A stretch of 64,000 nucleotides of DNA from Lineus longissimus. Its lineage: Eukaryota > Nemertea > Pilidiophora > Heteronemertea > Lineidae. The notes under the pieces were generated by a model that saw nothing but the letters and a program-made list of their open reading frames with translations, did not search any database and had not been told where the DNA came from. The stretch covers positions 3,131,501 to 3,195,500 of the forward strand of contig NC_088325.1 of the NCBI RefSeq assembly GCF_910592395.1. The letters are read 5' to 3'. Shown piece by piece: positions 1-10,317 of this stretch (positions are counted from its first letter, which is position 1; each line of letters begins with the position of its first letter). A program made the position numbers and the translations under genes.

Positions 1-1204
1 AAGAAATACATACATGTAGTCCAAGTTTAATGTTGACATTCCGACGAGTTGTATATTCTTATACATTTACAAACTTTAAAAAAATGACTTAAAAAAGCTT
101 AATACTCATTTTAAAATAATACTTTGCCATATGATACAAAACCCTCATAAATCGTCAGAAAGGTTTTTAAGACAAGAAATATGAGTCCTCAAAGTAACAA
201 CGTTTCCAGGGAAACCAATCGGCTCCACCTGTTCGACCAATTATTATCAAATGCATGGCCGTACCAATTTCATGTCAACAAATTCACTCAAAACGTGTAA
301 AATGATGACTTTATCCAATGGCCTCTTTCGGTAAAGGAACTCGTAACTATATTAGGATCTCTCGGTTATATCCATGGAAATTAGCTGAGTCAATCGACTT
401 TGCCGTGCACATCAATTGCGCCAGCTGAATCATATAAATATACTTATACTATTAACATTGTGGCGGTGTGGTTCCCATTGTGTGCCCTCCCACTTCATAC
501 CATGTCAGTAAGTTTTATAAGTGCGGGAGGGCGTGGGGTGAGGAAAATAACCAAACAGACGTCATCGCCCCGGTTATTCAGACCTCAAACAGACGGGCAG
601 CTCAAATTCTGACCTGAGTTGCTGATGCCAGGTTTTATATGCACCCAGCAAAAATTTTTCAATAAAGCAACAGAAAATATCTTTCAATGTCAAGAAAGCA
701 CCTGGCCACGAACGATTAATGACTTCCTTCGGATCTCCGAACATTAACCAAGAGATTGACATCTGACACATATCATTTGATTCAGTCAGGTAGATTTAGG
801 TAAAAGGCAGGCTCGCATTCAAAGATCGATAAAGACCACTTTGTTTACATTTGATTCGGGCGAAGCCACGGTCATTTGAATAACTCTAAATAAGCAAATA
901 GGCTGAATAAGTAATGAGTGCATTCCAAATCTTCCCAAAATCCGAATGCAAGTATTTAAATTACGAGATACAATGGTTTCATGCAGAGCAAGAGGATTTT
1001 ATGAGACTTCATAGACAATTTTCCATTGGGTGTATATAAATTATGACCCGATCGACTGTATGTGACTGTCTCTGACTCTGCAGACAACTAGGCTAGACCT
1101 AAAGAATAATCTAGTCCAGGTAACCTCGACCCTATCCGCTGCAAAGCAGAGGGTCGAGGAAGCCTCGTTGATTTACCCGATGTGAACCATGCATTTTCAG
1201 TGCA
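1..1204. repeat. Array unit 1 (head part)
   Basis: This is the head of the tandemly repeated host unit. It begins with the AAGAAATACATAC motif that recurs near 8689, 46509, 50333 and 61531. It matches the other units up to about base 1204 and then passes into unrelated sequence. I see no gene in it; short open frames here are repeat-borne and recur in every unit. Confidence 0.7.
1124..1159. repeat. 10-bp-stem hairpin in array unit
   Basis: Perfect 10-bp arms (CCTCGACCCT and AGGGTCGAGG) surround a 16-nt loop. The hairpin is intact at 4956-4991 and 57798-57833 and has decayed arms near 15090-15127 and 61970-62005. The function is unknown. Confidence 0.6.
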
Positions 1205-2086
1205 TACAGTGTGTTTTGACGAAGGTTCGGATACCAATAAACAACAGGGACGGTAGAATTCGAACAAACACTGGACCCACCTGGTTATGGCTGTTGTTTC
1301 TAATTCCAATGGCAGCACCCTTCACGGTTGTTGATACCAGTACCAATCAGCTGCCCTGGAGACTATGTCATCACGCCCTTGGCTTCACACCCTGTTGCTA
1401 GCCCGTGGGCGGTGCAATATCTAGAAGAGGTTCTGGGTTCCTCTCAAACCCCGCGCTTGACCAACAAGCGGGCTAAGTATATTTTTGATAATGGATATGT
1501 TTATAGTTTTGTACAATAATGCACATATACGTATGTCGACTATAGTTTGATATATAATGTTGAATATTAACAATACATGATGGTTTGATATATAATGTTG
1601 AATATTAACAATACATGGATGAGCTATACTGTTCTGACTGATAAGTCGAATTTTAAACAAGGAGTCAATGAAATCTTTTTTGGTTTTTGTCATAGGCAAT
1701 ATAAGTAACAAGGTGATACAACTAGAACTTTGGTTCTTACTAAATGTTAGATGGTGTGGATGGGCGAACCCATTTTGACCCAATGTCAGTTTATTAGAAT
1801 ACTATCACGGACGTAAACCTAAACTGGCGGCGTGTAAACGAAGGAGATGTACGACAGCGGAATGCCAATTATAATTCCGGCTATCGAGCAATGTAGACAC
1901 GAATGCTATTTGCTAGTAGTCGAATAAATTCAACTATAAATTCAACCACAATGGCCGAATCGAATGTCTACTACGAAGTATGCTAGAAGTGCTTGAATGC
2001 ACTATTTAGAACATGACGTCACTGATTAACGCCTAGTTCTGTAAACAAGAAAACAACCAGATTTATATAACACGCCTACAATTTAG
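1205..2086. other. Non-unit segment, no gene seen
   Basis: The sequence leaves the array unit here. It holds a tandem duplication of about 37 bp (1543-1617, each copy containing GATATATAATGTTGAATATT) and a lone TGACGTCA site near 2012. I see no coding region that I can support. Confidence 0.4.
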
Positions 2087-2488
2087 GTGCTTAAAGAATG
2101 GTGGCCCTTCCGTTCAACCCGGAAACAACGACTAGAACCGAGCATCAAGACCCATCCAACGATGACATATGTAACCACAGGACATTCTAACACACCATCA
2201 CGAAGGACTATAATTATTAGTCCAGACCTAAGCATATATGACATAAATAGTAAGATTACCCAACTAACTGGAAAACCCGAACAGTGCATGAAACGTCAAC
2301 GATATAAAATCTGTCCACAACAAATGCGAAGACAAAACCTACAGGCCTACGAAACCGGCCAGAATAGGTATAATACTATACGAATGCATGAGCTAGCGTA
2401 TAGCACAATTTTGCACACACACAAGGGAGAAATCCCATACAAAGCGATTATGTCAATACACAGGTTTGGAAACGTAATCAAAACATGA
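2087..2488 (+). CDS. Unrecognised ORF, 133 aa
   Basis: This open frame has 133 codons and a basic, polar product rich in Thr, Arg and Gln. I do not recognise a family. Its TGA stop overlaps the ATG of the next frame (ATGA at 2485-2488), an arrangement common in compact viral or transposon genomes and unusual for host exons. The segment is bounded on the right by the assembly gap, so the parent element cannot be seen whole. It may be a chance frame. Confidence 0.2.
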   Translation: MLKEWWPFRSTRKQRLEPSIKTHPTMTYVTTGHSNTPSRRTIIISPDLSIYDINSKITQLTGKPEQCMKRQRYKICPQQMRRQNLQAYETGQNRYNTIRMHELAYSTILHTHKGEIPYKAIMSIHRFGNVIKT

Positions 2489-2691
2489 GCTCACAAACAA
2501 AATGGCGGCTCAATTTAAGTGCATGTCATTACGACATTACGAAGTGGAGTGACGAAGACTACGCCCTACTGACTCCCAGTCAAATTTTGGAATTAAAAGG
2601 AGAAATTATCGGAATAATCCTACCAGGACCTTCAAACTTCAACTTCCTTCAACGAACCGCCTCCAAACAGAACAAGCCTATCGGCGTCTGA
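2485..2691 (+). CDS. Unrecognised ORF, 68 aa
   Basis: A small frame whose ATG overlaps the stop of the preceding ORF. The product includes a Trp-Ser-Asp-Glu-Asp stretch and a Pro-Ser-Gln-Ile-Leu segment that could be helical. No family is recognised. It ends about 110 bases before the gap. It could belong to a broken mobile element shared with the upstream frame. Confidence 0.18.
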   Translation: MSSQTKWRLNLSACHYDITKWSDEDYALLTPSQILELKGEIIGIILPGPSNFNFLQRTASKQNKPIGV

Positions 2692-2799
2692 TTCACAATG
2701 TGGTTTGTGAGGAGTGTCATAGTCGTCAACAGTGTAGCTTACGTATTTCGAAGACCAGTGGAATTGGCGGCGTCAAATTATTAGTGAAATTTATAATTT

Positions 2800-2899
2800 N
2801 NNNNNNNNNNNNNNNNNNNNNNNNNNNNNNNNNNNNNNNNNNNNNNNNNNNNNNNNNNNNNNNNNNNNNNNNNNNNNNNNNNNNNNNNNNNNNNNNNNN
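2800..2899. other. Assembly gap (100 N)
   Basis: Exactly 100 N, the conventional filler for a scaffold join of unknown length. Sequence continuity across it cannot be assumed: the left side is non-array sequence and the right side is a gypsy leader fragment. Confidence 0.98.
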
Positions 2900-2935
2900 A
2901 GAATTACCTACATTCCTACCACCACAATACATATA

Positions 2936-3594
2936 TTCTCAAAAGTATGATACTACATACACTGCCAGGTAAACAGTGCAAGAAACACTGTACACAGCTA
3001 CAGAACCTTCACCAAAAGAACCAGCACAGTCAGGTTCTCACTAAAAATAATAAATCCAGAATATGACAGATTTATTACACAGACAGTTGCTGCGTCTGAA
3101 ACTCACATAAAAGACAAGTTTAGCCTACTCAACATATTTTACATATATCACCCAAAATATGGAACTGCATGACAAGACACAAAAATACACAAATCCTGTG
3201 CAGGGCCTACAACAAATCTTAGCGTTTGCTATTGAAGAAGTTCAAAACTTGACACACATTCGCAAAAAGTGGCGATCAGAAGTAAAATCTCACAAAAGTA
3301 ACACTTGACACTTGCGTGGCCAGTAACCACATCAAACTTATGTTACAGTTAGTACCGGTGTGGTACACAGATAAGTCACAAATGGACATCACAAAGTTCA
3401 ACACACTCTTGAACGAGAGCGACAAACTTTCGCCCGAAATTGCAGTGCAGTGTTGTGCATGCATGAACACGTGCCGTTTATAAAATTACAAAAACGTACA
3501 GGAAATGTACATGAAAAAAGCAGGTGGGTACGGGATATGATGGCGGTGAAACGTTTGGGAAAATCGATCTTGGTTCCCGGCCGAGCCCCCAATT
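2936..3594 (-). mobile_element. Gypsy leader fragment (second copy)
   Basis: This closely matches 55800-56448, the untranslated leader between the 5' LTR and gag of the gypsy element on the minus strand. The internal region beyond the leader is absent, because the assembly gap lies just to the left. Confidence 0.8.
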
Positions 3595-3838
3595 TGTTAC
3601 GATAGGTCTTAGTCAATCACACAAAACGTAACTTAAAATGAACTACACAAGTCCATTGCACAAATGAACACAAGATCGATTCAAAGAACTACCGATAAGT
3701 GTATTTAAAACTGGTACAAAAACTATTATAGAGAATTTACATCTTTTGACAGAAACGCCATCCCACCCGACGACTTGCATCGTCTCCAACCAATTCCTAA
3801 CCGGCCGGGATGACCGAAGACAACCGAAGGAGGTCACA
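3595..3838 (-). repeat. Gypsy 5' LTR, second copy
   Basis: A 244-bp LTR with TG...CA ends (TGTTACGATAGG at its left, GGAGGTCACA at its right). It closely matches 56449-56692. It is followed by ATACGTGTAGTCC, the same host junction as the full element, so both copies descend from one insertion. Confidence 0.85.
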
Positions 3839-5594
3839 ATACGTGTAGTCCAAGTTCAATATTGTCAATGCGACGAGTTGTAAATGCTTATACATTTACA
3901 AACTTTCAAAAAAAGACTTCTTAAAAAAAGCTTACACATTTTAAAATAATAATTTGCCAGAAGATACAAAACCTTCATAAATCGTCAGAAAGGTTTTTAA
4001 GACAAGAAATATGAGTCCTCAAAAGAACATCGTTTCCAGGGAAACCGATCGGCTCCACCTGTTCGACCAACTATGATTTGCAAAATGCAAGGCGGTACAA
4101 ATTTCATGCCAAGAAGTTCACTTAAAACGTTGTAAAATGATGACTTTATCCAATGGCCTCTTTCGGTAAAAAAACTCCTAATTATATTATAACCTCCTGG
4201 TAATATCCATGGAAATTAGCTGAGTTAATAGACTTTTGCAGTGCCTATCAATCGCGCCGGCTGAATCATATAAATAGATACTATTAACATTGTGGCGGTG
4301 TAGTTCCCATTGTTTGCCCTCCCACTTCACACCACGTCAGTAAGTTTTATAAGTGCGGGAGGGCGTGCGATAAGGAAAATGGCCAAACGGACGTCATCAC
4401 CCCGGTTATTCAGATCTCAAACAGAGGGGCAACACCCATTCTGACCAGAGTTGCTGATGCCCGATTTTATATGCACCCAGCGAAGATTTTTCAATAAGGC
4501 ACCAGAAAATCTCTTTCAAAGTCAAGAAAGCACCTGACCACGAACGATTAATGACTTCCTTCGGATCTCCGAACATTAACCAAGAGATTGACATCTGACA
4601 CATATCATTTGATTCAGTAAGGTAGATTTAGGTAAAAGGCAGGCTCGCATTCAAAGATCGATAAAGACCACTTTGTTTACATTTGATTCGGGCGAAACCA
4701 CGGTCATTTGAATAACTCTAAATAAGCAAATAGGCTAAATAAGTAATGAATGCATTCCAAATCATCCCAAAATCCGAATGCAAGCATTTAAATTACGAGA
4801 TACAATGGTTTCATGCAGAACAAGAGGATTTTATGAGACTTCATAGAAATTTTTCCATTGGGTGTATATAAATAATGACCCGATCGACTGTATGTGACTG
4901 TCTCTGACTCTGCAGACAACTAGGCTAGACCTAAAGAATAATCTAGTCCAGGTAACCTCGACCCTATCCGCTGCAAAGCAGAGGGTCGAGGAAGCCTCGT
5001 TGATTTACCCTATGTGAACCATGCATTTTCAGTGCATACAGTGGATGCACTGTCATACAAAGCGCTCTGGTATCGCAGATTATTCACTTGGATCGAGGTT
5101 ACCCGTCAAACAGAAAAACACGTGGCCGGACACCGGAATCTTACGCCCCCAAATCGAGTTCATGACGAGTTTATTGCCGTCAAGTACTCGACTCTGAAAT
5201 CTGTAAATGGAGGAGACTGGAGAAAGAGACTAAGCATGATCTAGAACAAAAGAAAATTGAAATCACAAAGTTTGATGAATATTTATAGACTTTCCATTAT
5301 GACCAACAGCCCCAATTCCTCAATCTGTCATGTGCCACCTCCAATTCCCGTGGCGCAGTTGACATCTTTAGATTTCAGTTGCCACTATCAAGACCAACTC
5401 ATACCAGTTCGCCCACACCAGTCTCCCTCTAGTCATGACTTCACAGCTTGTGAATTCTCAGTTCTAGTTCCAGTTTATGTTGTTGTTCGCCCTCGCAATT
5501 GATATAGACCATAGGTCTTTGATGATTTAGTGTGATCTGCTTCCTCGGAAATCCAACTTGAATGGTTTGACTAATTTCTGTGATGGCCAAACCT

Positions 5595-6057
5595 CTCGAA
5601 GCGTTTTGCTAACCAACTGGCGTAAACCGCCTAGCGTATTTCATTGTCTTCTTACTCTGTCCTTTACTCATATCTTTAATTGTGTGTACTGGTGATAATA
5701 TAACGCTATTAGGTAGCATTACTAGTCTGCGTTCTTTTCGATATTTACGTTGTTTCCACGGTATCCCAATATGCCAATTACTGACCGAAACAATGGTCAC
5801 CTTATATATTAATCTTTGTTACAGTTTTCAAAGGAGCCAGAGGAGAGCATATGTCTCTGATAAATGTTACACTGGAAAGTAAGTTTTTGTTTATATGTGA
5901 AAATAAAAGCGTTGATGCCTTTCGATAGTCCGAAAAGTGAAAAGTTTCTATATACGGGACCAACAACACTTCCAACAGCATTCTCGGTTGAGGAAAGACA
6001 CGATATAGTGATGGGGTATTCTTTCTTTATCCTTTTATAGAATAGGATATGTGAATT
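5595..6057 (-). pseudogene. 3' fragment of the secreted-protein gene
   Basis: A second partial copy of the last part of the gene family lies immediately downstream of copy A. The terminal block (5609-5800, ending in an Arg-Arg-Phe-Thr-Pro-Val-Gly tail like the other copies) and the preceding HILFYKRIKK-type segment are recognisable but lie in different frames. The 5' two thirds is absent. It looks like unequal duplication of the gene's end. Confidence 0.55.
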
Positions 6058-6204
6058 CTCAGTTCTAGTTTTGTGTTGTTGTTTTCCTACGCAATTGATA
6101 TAGCCTATAGGTCTTCGATGATTCTGTGTGATCTGCTTCCTCGGAAATCCTACTCGAATGGTTTTATTAATTTCTGTGATGGCCAAACCTCCCGAAGCGT
6201 TTTG

Positions 6205-7233
6205 CTAACCCACTGCCGTAAACCGCCTAGCGTATCTTATTGTCTCCTTGCTTTGTCCTTTACCCATATGTTTAAATGTCCGTACTGATGATAATAGAAC
6301 GCTATTAGGTAGCAATACTATTCTGCGTTCTCTTCGATATTTACTTTGTTTCGTCTGTATTCCAATATGCCAATTACTGACCGAAACAAAGGTCACCGTA
6401 TTGATCTTTGTGACAGTTTTCAAAGGAGCCAGAGGAGAGCATATGTCTCTGATAAATGTTACACTGGAGAAGAAGTTTTTGTTTCCGTGTAAAAATAAAG
6501 TCGTTGATGCCTTTCGATAGTTCGAAATGTGAAAAAAACGCGGGATCGAAAACACTTCCAACCGCATTCTCGGTTGAGGAAATACACGATATAGTGCAAG
6601 GAATCCTTTATTTATCCTTTTATAGAATAGGATATGACCTTGTCGACTTACGAAATAACGTCCTTGGGCATTGCGTTCGAAACTCTGCCAATTATTCAGT
6701 TCAAAAAGCGCATTCTGGCCGCGTATCCAAGTTATATTAAATATGGAGAGAAAAGGACGACGATAGCTTCCTTTGACAGCGCCTGCTATTACAAAGATGT
6801 TTTTCAAGACAATCGGCAAGCCAAGAATACAATGGTTAGTTGAACATGGGTGATGACGAGGTAGGATTATTGTGTGAAAATGACGAGTTGATATCTCAAA
6901 CAACTTAAGTACAACCGGTTTGTATCCACTTTCCCGGCGCACGTAGTAGAGCAGCAATAATTTCCCGTTGTGAATACCACTGAACATTTTACTAAAATGA
7001 CAGGAAACAGACACATTATGAACGAGTGCGTAAACATTCCTTTGTTCAGGTTGGTAGACAAGTATATTTCTTAAGGCATGAACATGTCCTCTATCATCTC
7101 GATGAACAAATAGTATCGAATTAGAATAGTCGTCAAACATGAACAGCCTGGCTTCATATATATTCCAAATGACTGATACGGGGGGTTTGAAAACGACTGG
7201 TTCAGAAATTCTGTACGTTTGGGTTCTTTTTTC
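6205..7233 (-). CDS. Secreted-protein family copy A, last exon
   Basis: An open block of 343 codons including the stop. It starts right after a good 3' splice site (CTCTTTCAG then GAAAAAAG) and is conserved in frame in the other copies, which argues for coding. The product has alternating hydrophobic and polar strands with recurring patterns such as SILFVHRDD, NILVYQPEQRNVYALV and GHILFYKR, followed by a basic C-terminal third. The strand-turn-strand periodicity is compatible with a beta-propeller-like fold, but that is only inference and no named family is recognised. The likely first exon is at 7447-7620. The ATG at 7140 is internal. It could alternatively be an unrecognised mobile-element ORF. 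Confidence 0.5.
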   Translation of the reverse strand, partial: EKRTQTYRISEPVVFKPPVSVIWNIYEARLFMFDDYSNSILFVHRDDRGHVHALRNILVYQPEQRNVYALVHNVSVSCHFSKMFSGIHNGKLLLLYYVRRESGYKPVVLKLFEISTRHFHTIILPRHHPCSTNHCILGLPIVLKNIFVIAGAVKGSYRRPFLSIFNITWIRGQNALFELNNWQSFERNAQGRYFVSRQGHILFYKRINKGFLALYRVFPQPRMRLEVFSIPRFFHISNYRKASTTLFLHGNKNFFSSVTFIRDICSPLAPLKTVTKINTVTFVSVSNWHIGIQTKQSKYRRERRIVLLPNSVLLSSVRTFKHMGKGQSKETIRYARRFTAVG

Positions 7234-7446
7234 CTGAAAGAGCAGTTGTTAAAGTGTAAGTAGATGAGCGCTGCACTGCTTTTCATTCTTGTTACCACAG
7301 TACAGTGAGCCTTTAATCAGGGACCCAGAAACTTCTGTGCGGAATGCAATATGGTATGATTTACTGCCACAATTAGTATCATATTTGACTTTGAGACGGA
7401 TTTTAGCTTAACCACGATCGAGTTTTGGCATGTGATAAAACCTTAC

Positions 7447-7620
7447 CTCTAGTTGATACATAAGCCATACTGTAGTAATCGTTACATCCTCCCCCTCCAA
7501 ACATGTTGCCTTCTCACTATGCAGTCGGCAAACATGGCCGTCATTATGCCCTGGGGTGTTAATAGTTTTGCAACTTAGCACCAAAAAGCAAACAAATGCG
7601 CAATGACACATCGACCGCAT
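7447..7620 (-). CDS. Secreted-protein family copy A, signal-peptide exon
   Basis: An exon of exactly 58 codons. The ATG at 7618-7620 opens a classic signal peptide (MRSMCHCAFVCFLVLSC), and the exon ends at a consensus donor, GAG then GTAAGG. The mature part holds two cysteines (VCRLHSEKATC). A conserved middle block lies between this exon and the last exon (about 7234-7440), containing a Cys-Gly and a Tyr-Cys-Gly motif. Its splice sites are not settled because the frame that looks conserved carries a stop near the acceptor of the last exon. Longer upstream frames with earlier Met codons exist, but the signal peptide decides this start. Confidence 0.5.
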
Positions 7621-8200
7621 ATTTTTATCAGCAAAACTTGGCTGAATTATTTCTCGATCATGTGTAACCTTTTCGTAAAACCTGCTTTGGGTTGGGACCA
7701 TTGTCAGTTATTGCCGAAAATGTACGAGACCACTATATCAAAGACAAGGCATGATCATGACCACTGGGCAGTATCAATCAACGTTGCATTAATTCATCCG
7801 ACAACTTGACCTAATTCAATCAAAGATCTGATTGGCTTATTCAAACAAGAACATTTCAACATGAGAGGGCATCAGAACTATTTCTGTGAAGCCGAAATAG
7901 TGCCGATATTTTACAAATACATGTAATTCAATTTTATAACAAGCATTATTGCCGGCTATTACTGTAGAAGAATTATAATGAAACACACCGTGGCAACACC
8001 TTGGATACTTTGATTAGAATTTGTTAATTCGGGTTTTCCGTGAAGCAGGAAACCGCTTGACAACAAGTGGTCCGTTTCAGCCAATCGACAGCTCGGAGTC
8101 GAAAGTACACCCTGCTTTATGAAATTTGGTACTATATACTATATGTACTTCCTGTAATCACCTATGTGCCGTTGACGTTACCGCAATAGCTCACCTACCG

Positions 8201-8256
8201 ATCCCGATGGCCCAGTGGAACAGGCGACCGCCTCATAAATTGAGGGTCGAGAAGTC
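8201..8256 (+). repeat. tRNA-derived SINE-like segment
   Basis: Contains a pol III A-box-like stretch (TGGCCCAGTGGAACAGGCG) and a B-box-like GGGTCGAGAAGTC. It is followed by a tail (CACCGTGCTTTATGAA) that also follows the other copies. Related copies lie at 45919-45974, 49869-49924, 50034-50090, 60941-60994 and 61103-61145. It is not a functional tRNA gene, because there is no paired acceptor stem. Confidence 0.5.
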
Positions 8257-8688
8257 ACCGGTGACTATAGTTCACCGTGCTTTATGAATTGTGTTACTCT
8301 ACTTCCTGAGGTGTCACCTTCTTGAGGGGCGAATGTGTTGAAAGGCACTGCTGCTAAAAGGCGTTGTCGCAAGTGCTCAAATACCGAAGGTCGAGCTGAC
8401 GCGGGAGTCGAAGGTACACCGTGCTTTATGGAATGCGGCACTCTACTATCAAAACACTATCCCTGGTTCAGGCAATGAGAATACGAATCGCTTTATTGAT
8501 CAACAGAAACATAATGTTTTTTTCAAGATGTTGTCTCCGACATCTCACTTGCATCGATCGAGTGCGGATTGAAACTAAATGCTGTATTTTGAGAGAGAAT
8601 TCTTTAAATATGCATCCAATATTATCGATGGGTACTTGTAGTTTCAAAGATTTCGGTATTTCTTCTCTCTTGTAGTGAGGGAAACAAG

Positions 8689-9513
8689 AAATACATACAT
8701 ATAGTCCAAGTTTGATGTTGACATTGCGACGAGTTGTATATTCTTATACATGTACAAACTTAAAAAAAATGACTTAAAAAAGCTTACACATTTTAAAATA
8801 ATAATTTGCCATATGATACAAAACCCTCATAAATCGTCAGAAAGGTTTTTAAGACAAGAAATATGAGTCCTCAAAGTAACAACGTTTCCAGGGAAACCAA
8901 TCGGCTCCACCTGTTCGACCAATTATTATCAAATGCATGGCCGTACAAATTTCATGTCAACAAATTCACTCAAAACGTTGTAAAATGATGACTTTATCCA
9001 ATGGCCTCTTTCGGAAAAGGAACTCGTAACTATATTAGAACCTCTCGGTTGTATCCATGGAAATTAGCTGAGTTAAGCGACTTTGCCGTGCACATCAATT
9101 GCGCCAGCTGAATCATATAAATATATACTATTAACATTGTGGCGGTGTGGTTCCCATTGTGTGCCCTCCCACTTCATACCATGTCAGTAAGTTTTATAAG
9201 TGCGGGAGGGCGTGGGGTGAGGAAAATAACCAAACAGACGTCATCGCCCCGGTTATTCAGACCTCAAAACAGACGGGCAGCTCAAATTCTGACCTGAGTT
9301 GCTGATGCCAGGTTTTATATGCACCCAGCAAAAATTTTTCAATAAAGCAACAGAAAATATCTTTCAATGTCAAGAAAGCACCTTGCCACGAACGATTAAT
9401 GACTTCCTTCGGATCTCCGAACATTAACCAAGAGATTGACATCTGACACATATCATTTGATTCAGTAAGGTAGATTTAGGCAAAAAGCAAGCTCGCATTC
9501 AAAGATCGATAGA
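8689..9513. repeat. Array unit 3, head
   Basis: The head of the third unit, interrupted at 9514 by the Bel/Pao element and resumed at 14797. Intact units read GATCGATAAAGACCAC here, which shows the pre-insertion site. Confidence 0.75.
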
Positions 9514-9672
9514 TGTTGTGGCGATGATTTTGGAATAGGCTGTAATGATGGAGGCTGTGACGAGAGACAACGTTTTGTAATTGTTGGAAGTTGCTGCGAA
9601 ATAAAAGTGTTATTTTCGATATTCATTTGTGTTATGTTGCCGAAGTAGCGGGCCTAGGGAATCGTAGAAACA
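9514..9672 (+). repeat. Bel/Pao 5' LTR
   Basis: A 159-bp LTR with TG...CA ends (TGTTGTGGCGAT to GAATCGTAGAAACA), nearly identical to 14637-14796. It is preceded by the 5-bp target duplication ATAGA (9509-9513). A possible primer-binding site starting TGGTCTCTATCGACC lies a few bases inside. Confidence 0.92.
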
Positions 9673-10317
9673 TAAAATGGTCTCTATCGACCGGATAATT
9701 GACTTTTGATAAAATATCGATGATCGCAAAGTGACGAGGATCTTGACATAAATTTGTCGGAACTGTGTATTGTGTACATGCTGTGTACATTTTTGTATGG
9801 GACGGTGCTGTTCGCGCTGAAAGCTGGATTATAGGCTGTTCGAGAATTTGTGACTTTGCCGATATTTTCTTGACATTTTGACTTTGTTTCGATGGAAATT
9901 CGTGTGGCTAGTGACTCGATGTTCCGTATTTTGATTCTGCATATTGGCACGATTGGCTGTTTGTAAACGTGTGACTTTAGTGACAATATTCAGGATTCAT
10001 CGTTGAAAACTGCGTTGGAACAGAAACTTGCTGTGGTGTTCGATTTGACATTTGTCTTGGAACTTCTTCTGTCGCATTAATTTGTGGAATTTCGTAAAAC
10101 ACTGACTAACTTTCCCCGAGTTTTTGCGGTGTATTCGTGTGGTGTTCGATTTGTTGGCTGACTTTTCGAGTATCCTGCTAGAGTGAGTGTGAACACCAGC
10201 CCGATTCTCTCCCACAAACTGTGCGATGGTATGGTAATCTGTAAACTGTTGTCAAAAAATCGATAGGCGGCGTTCGTTAAATCAGTATTATGATCACATG
10301 CATATCGTGTATACTCG

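Larger units (their letters stand above)
3839..8688. repeat. Array unit 2 (about 4.85 kb)
   Basis: A full-length tandem unit, and the closest relative in the window of unit 5 (56693-61530), which has almost the same length. In order it contains the head, the 10-bp-stem hairpin, a duplicated 3' gene fragment, the minus-strand secreted-protein gene, and a tRNA-like SINE. Confidence 0.8.

Noticed and set aside
574-771. Repeated minus-strand frame (MCQMSISWLMFGDPKE type) in each array unit
   Set aside because: It recurs only because the unit recurs; no splice or signal evidence, and lengths and ends vary between units.
2700-2972. ORF spanning the N gap
   Set aside because: Its middle is unknown sequence, so continuity is not real evidence.
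6248-6520. Plus-strand frames opposite the secreted-protein exons (MLCPLP type)
   Set aside because: Mirror frames of the conserved minus-strand exon; they lack independent signals.
8201-8256. Functional tRNA gene
   Set aside because: Box-like motifs are present but acceptor and anticodon stems do not pair.
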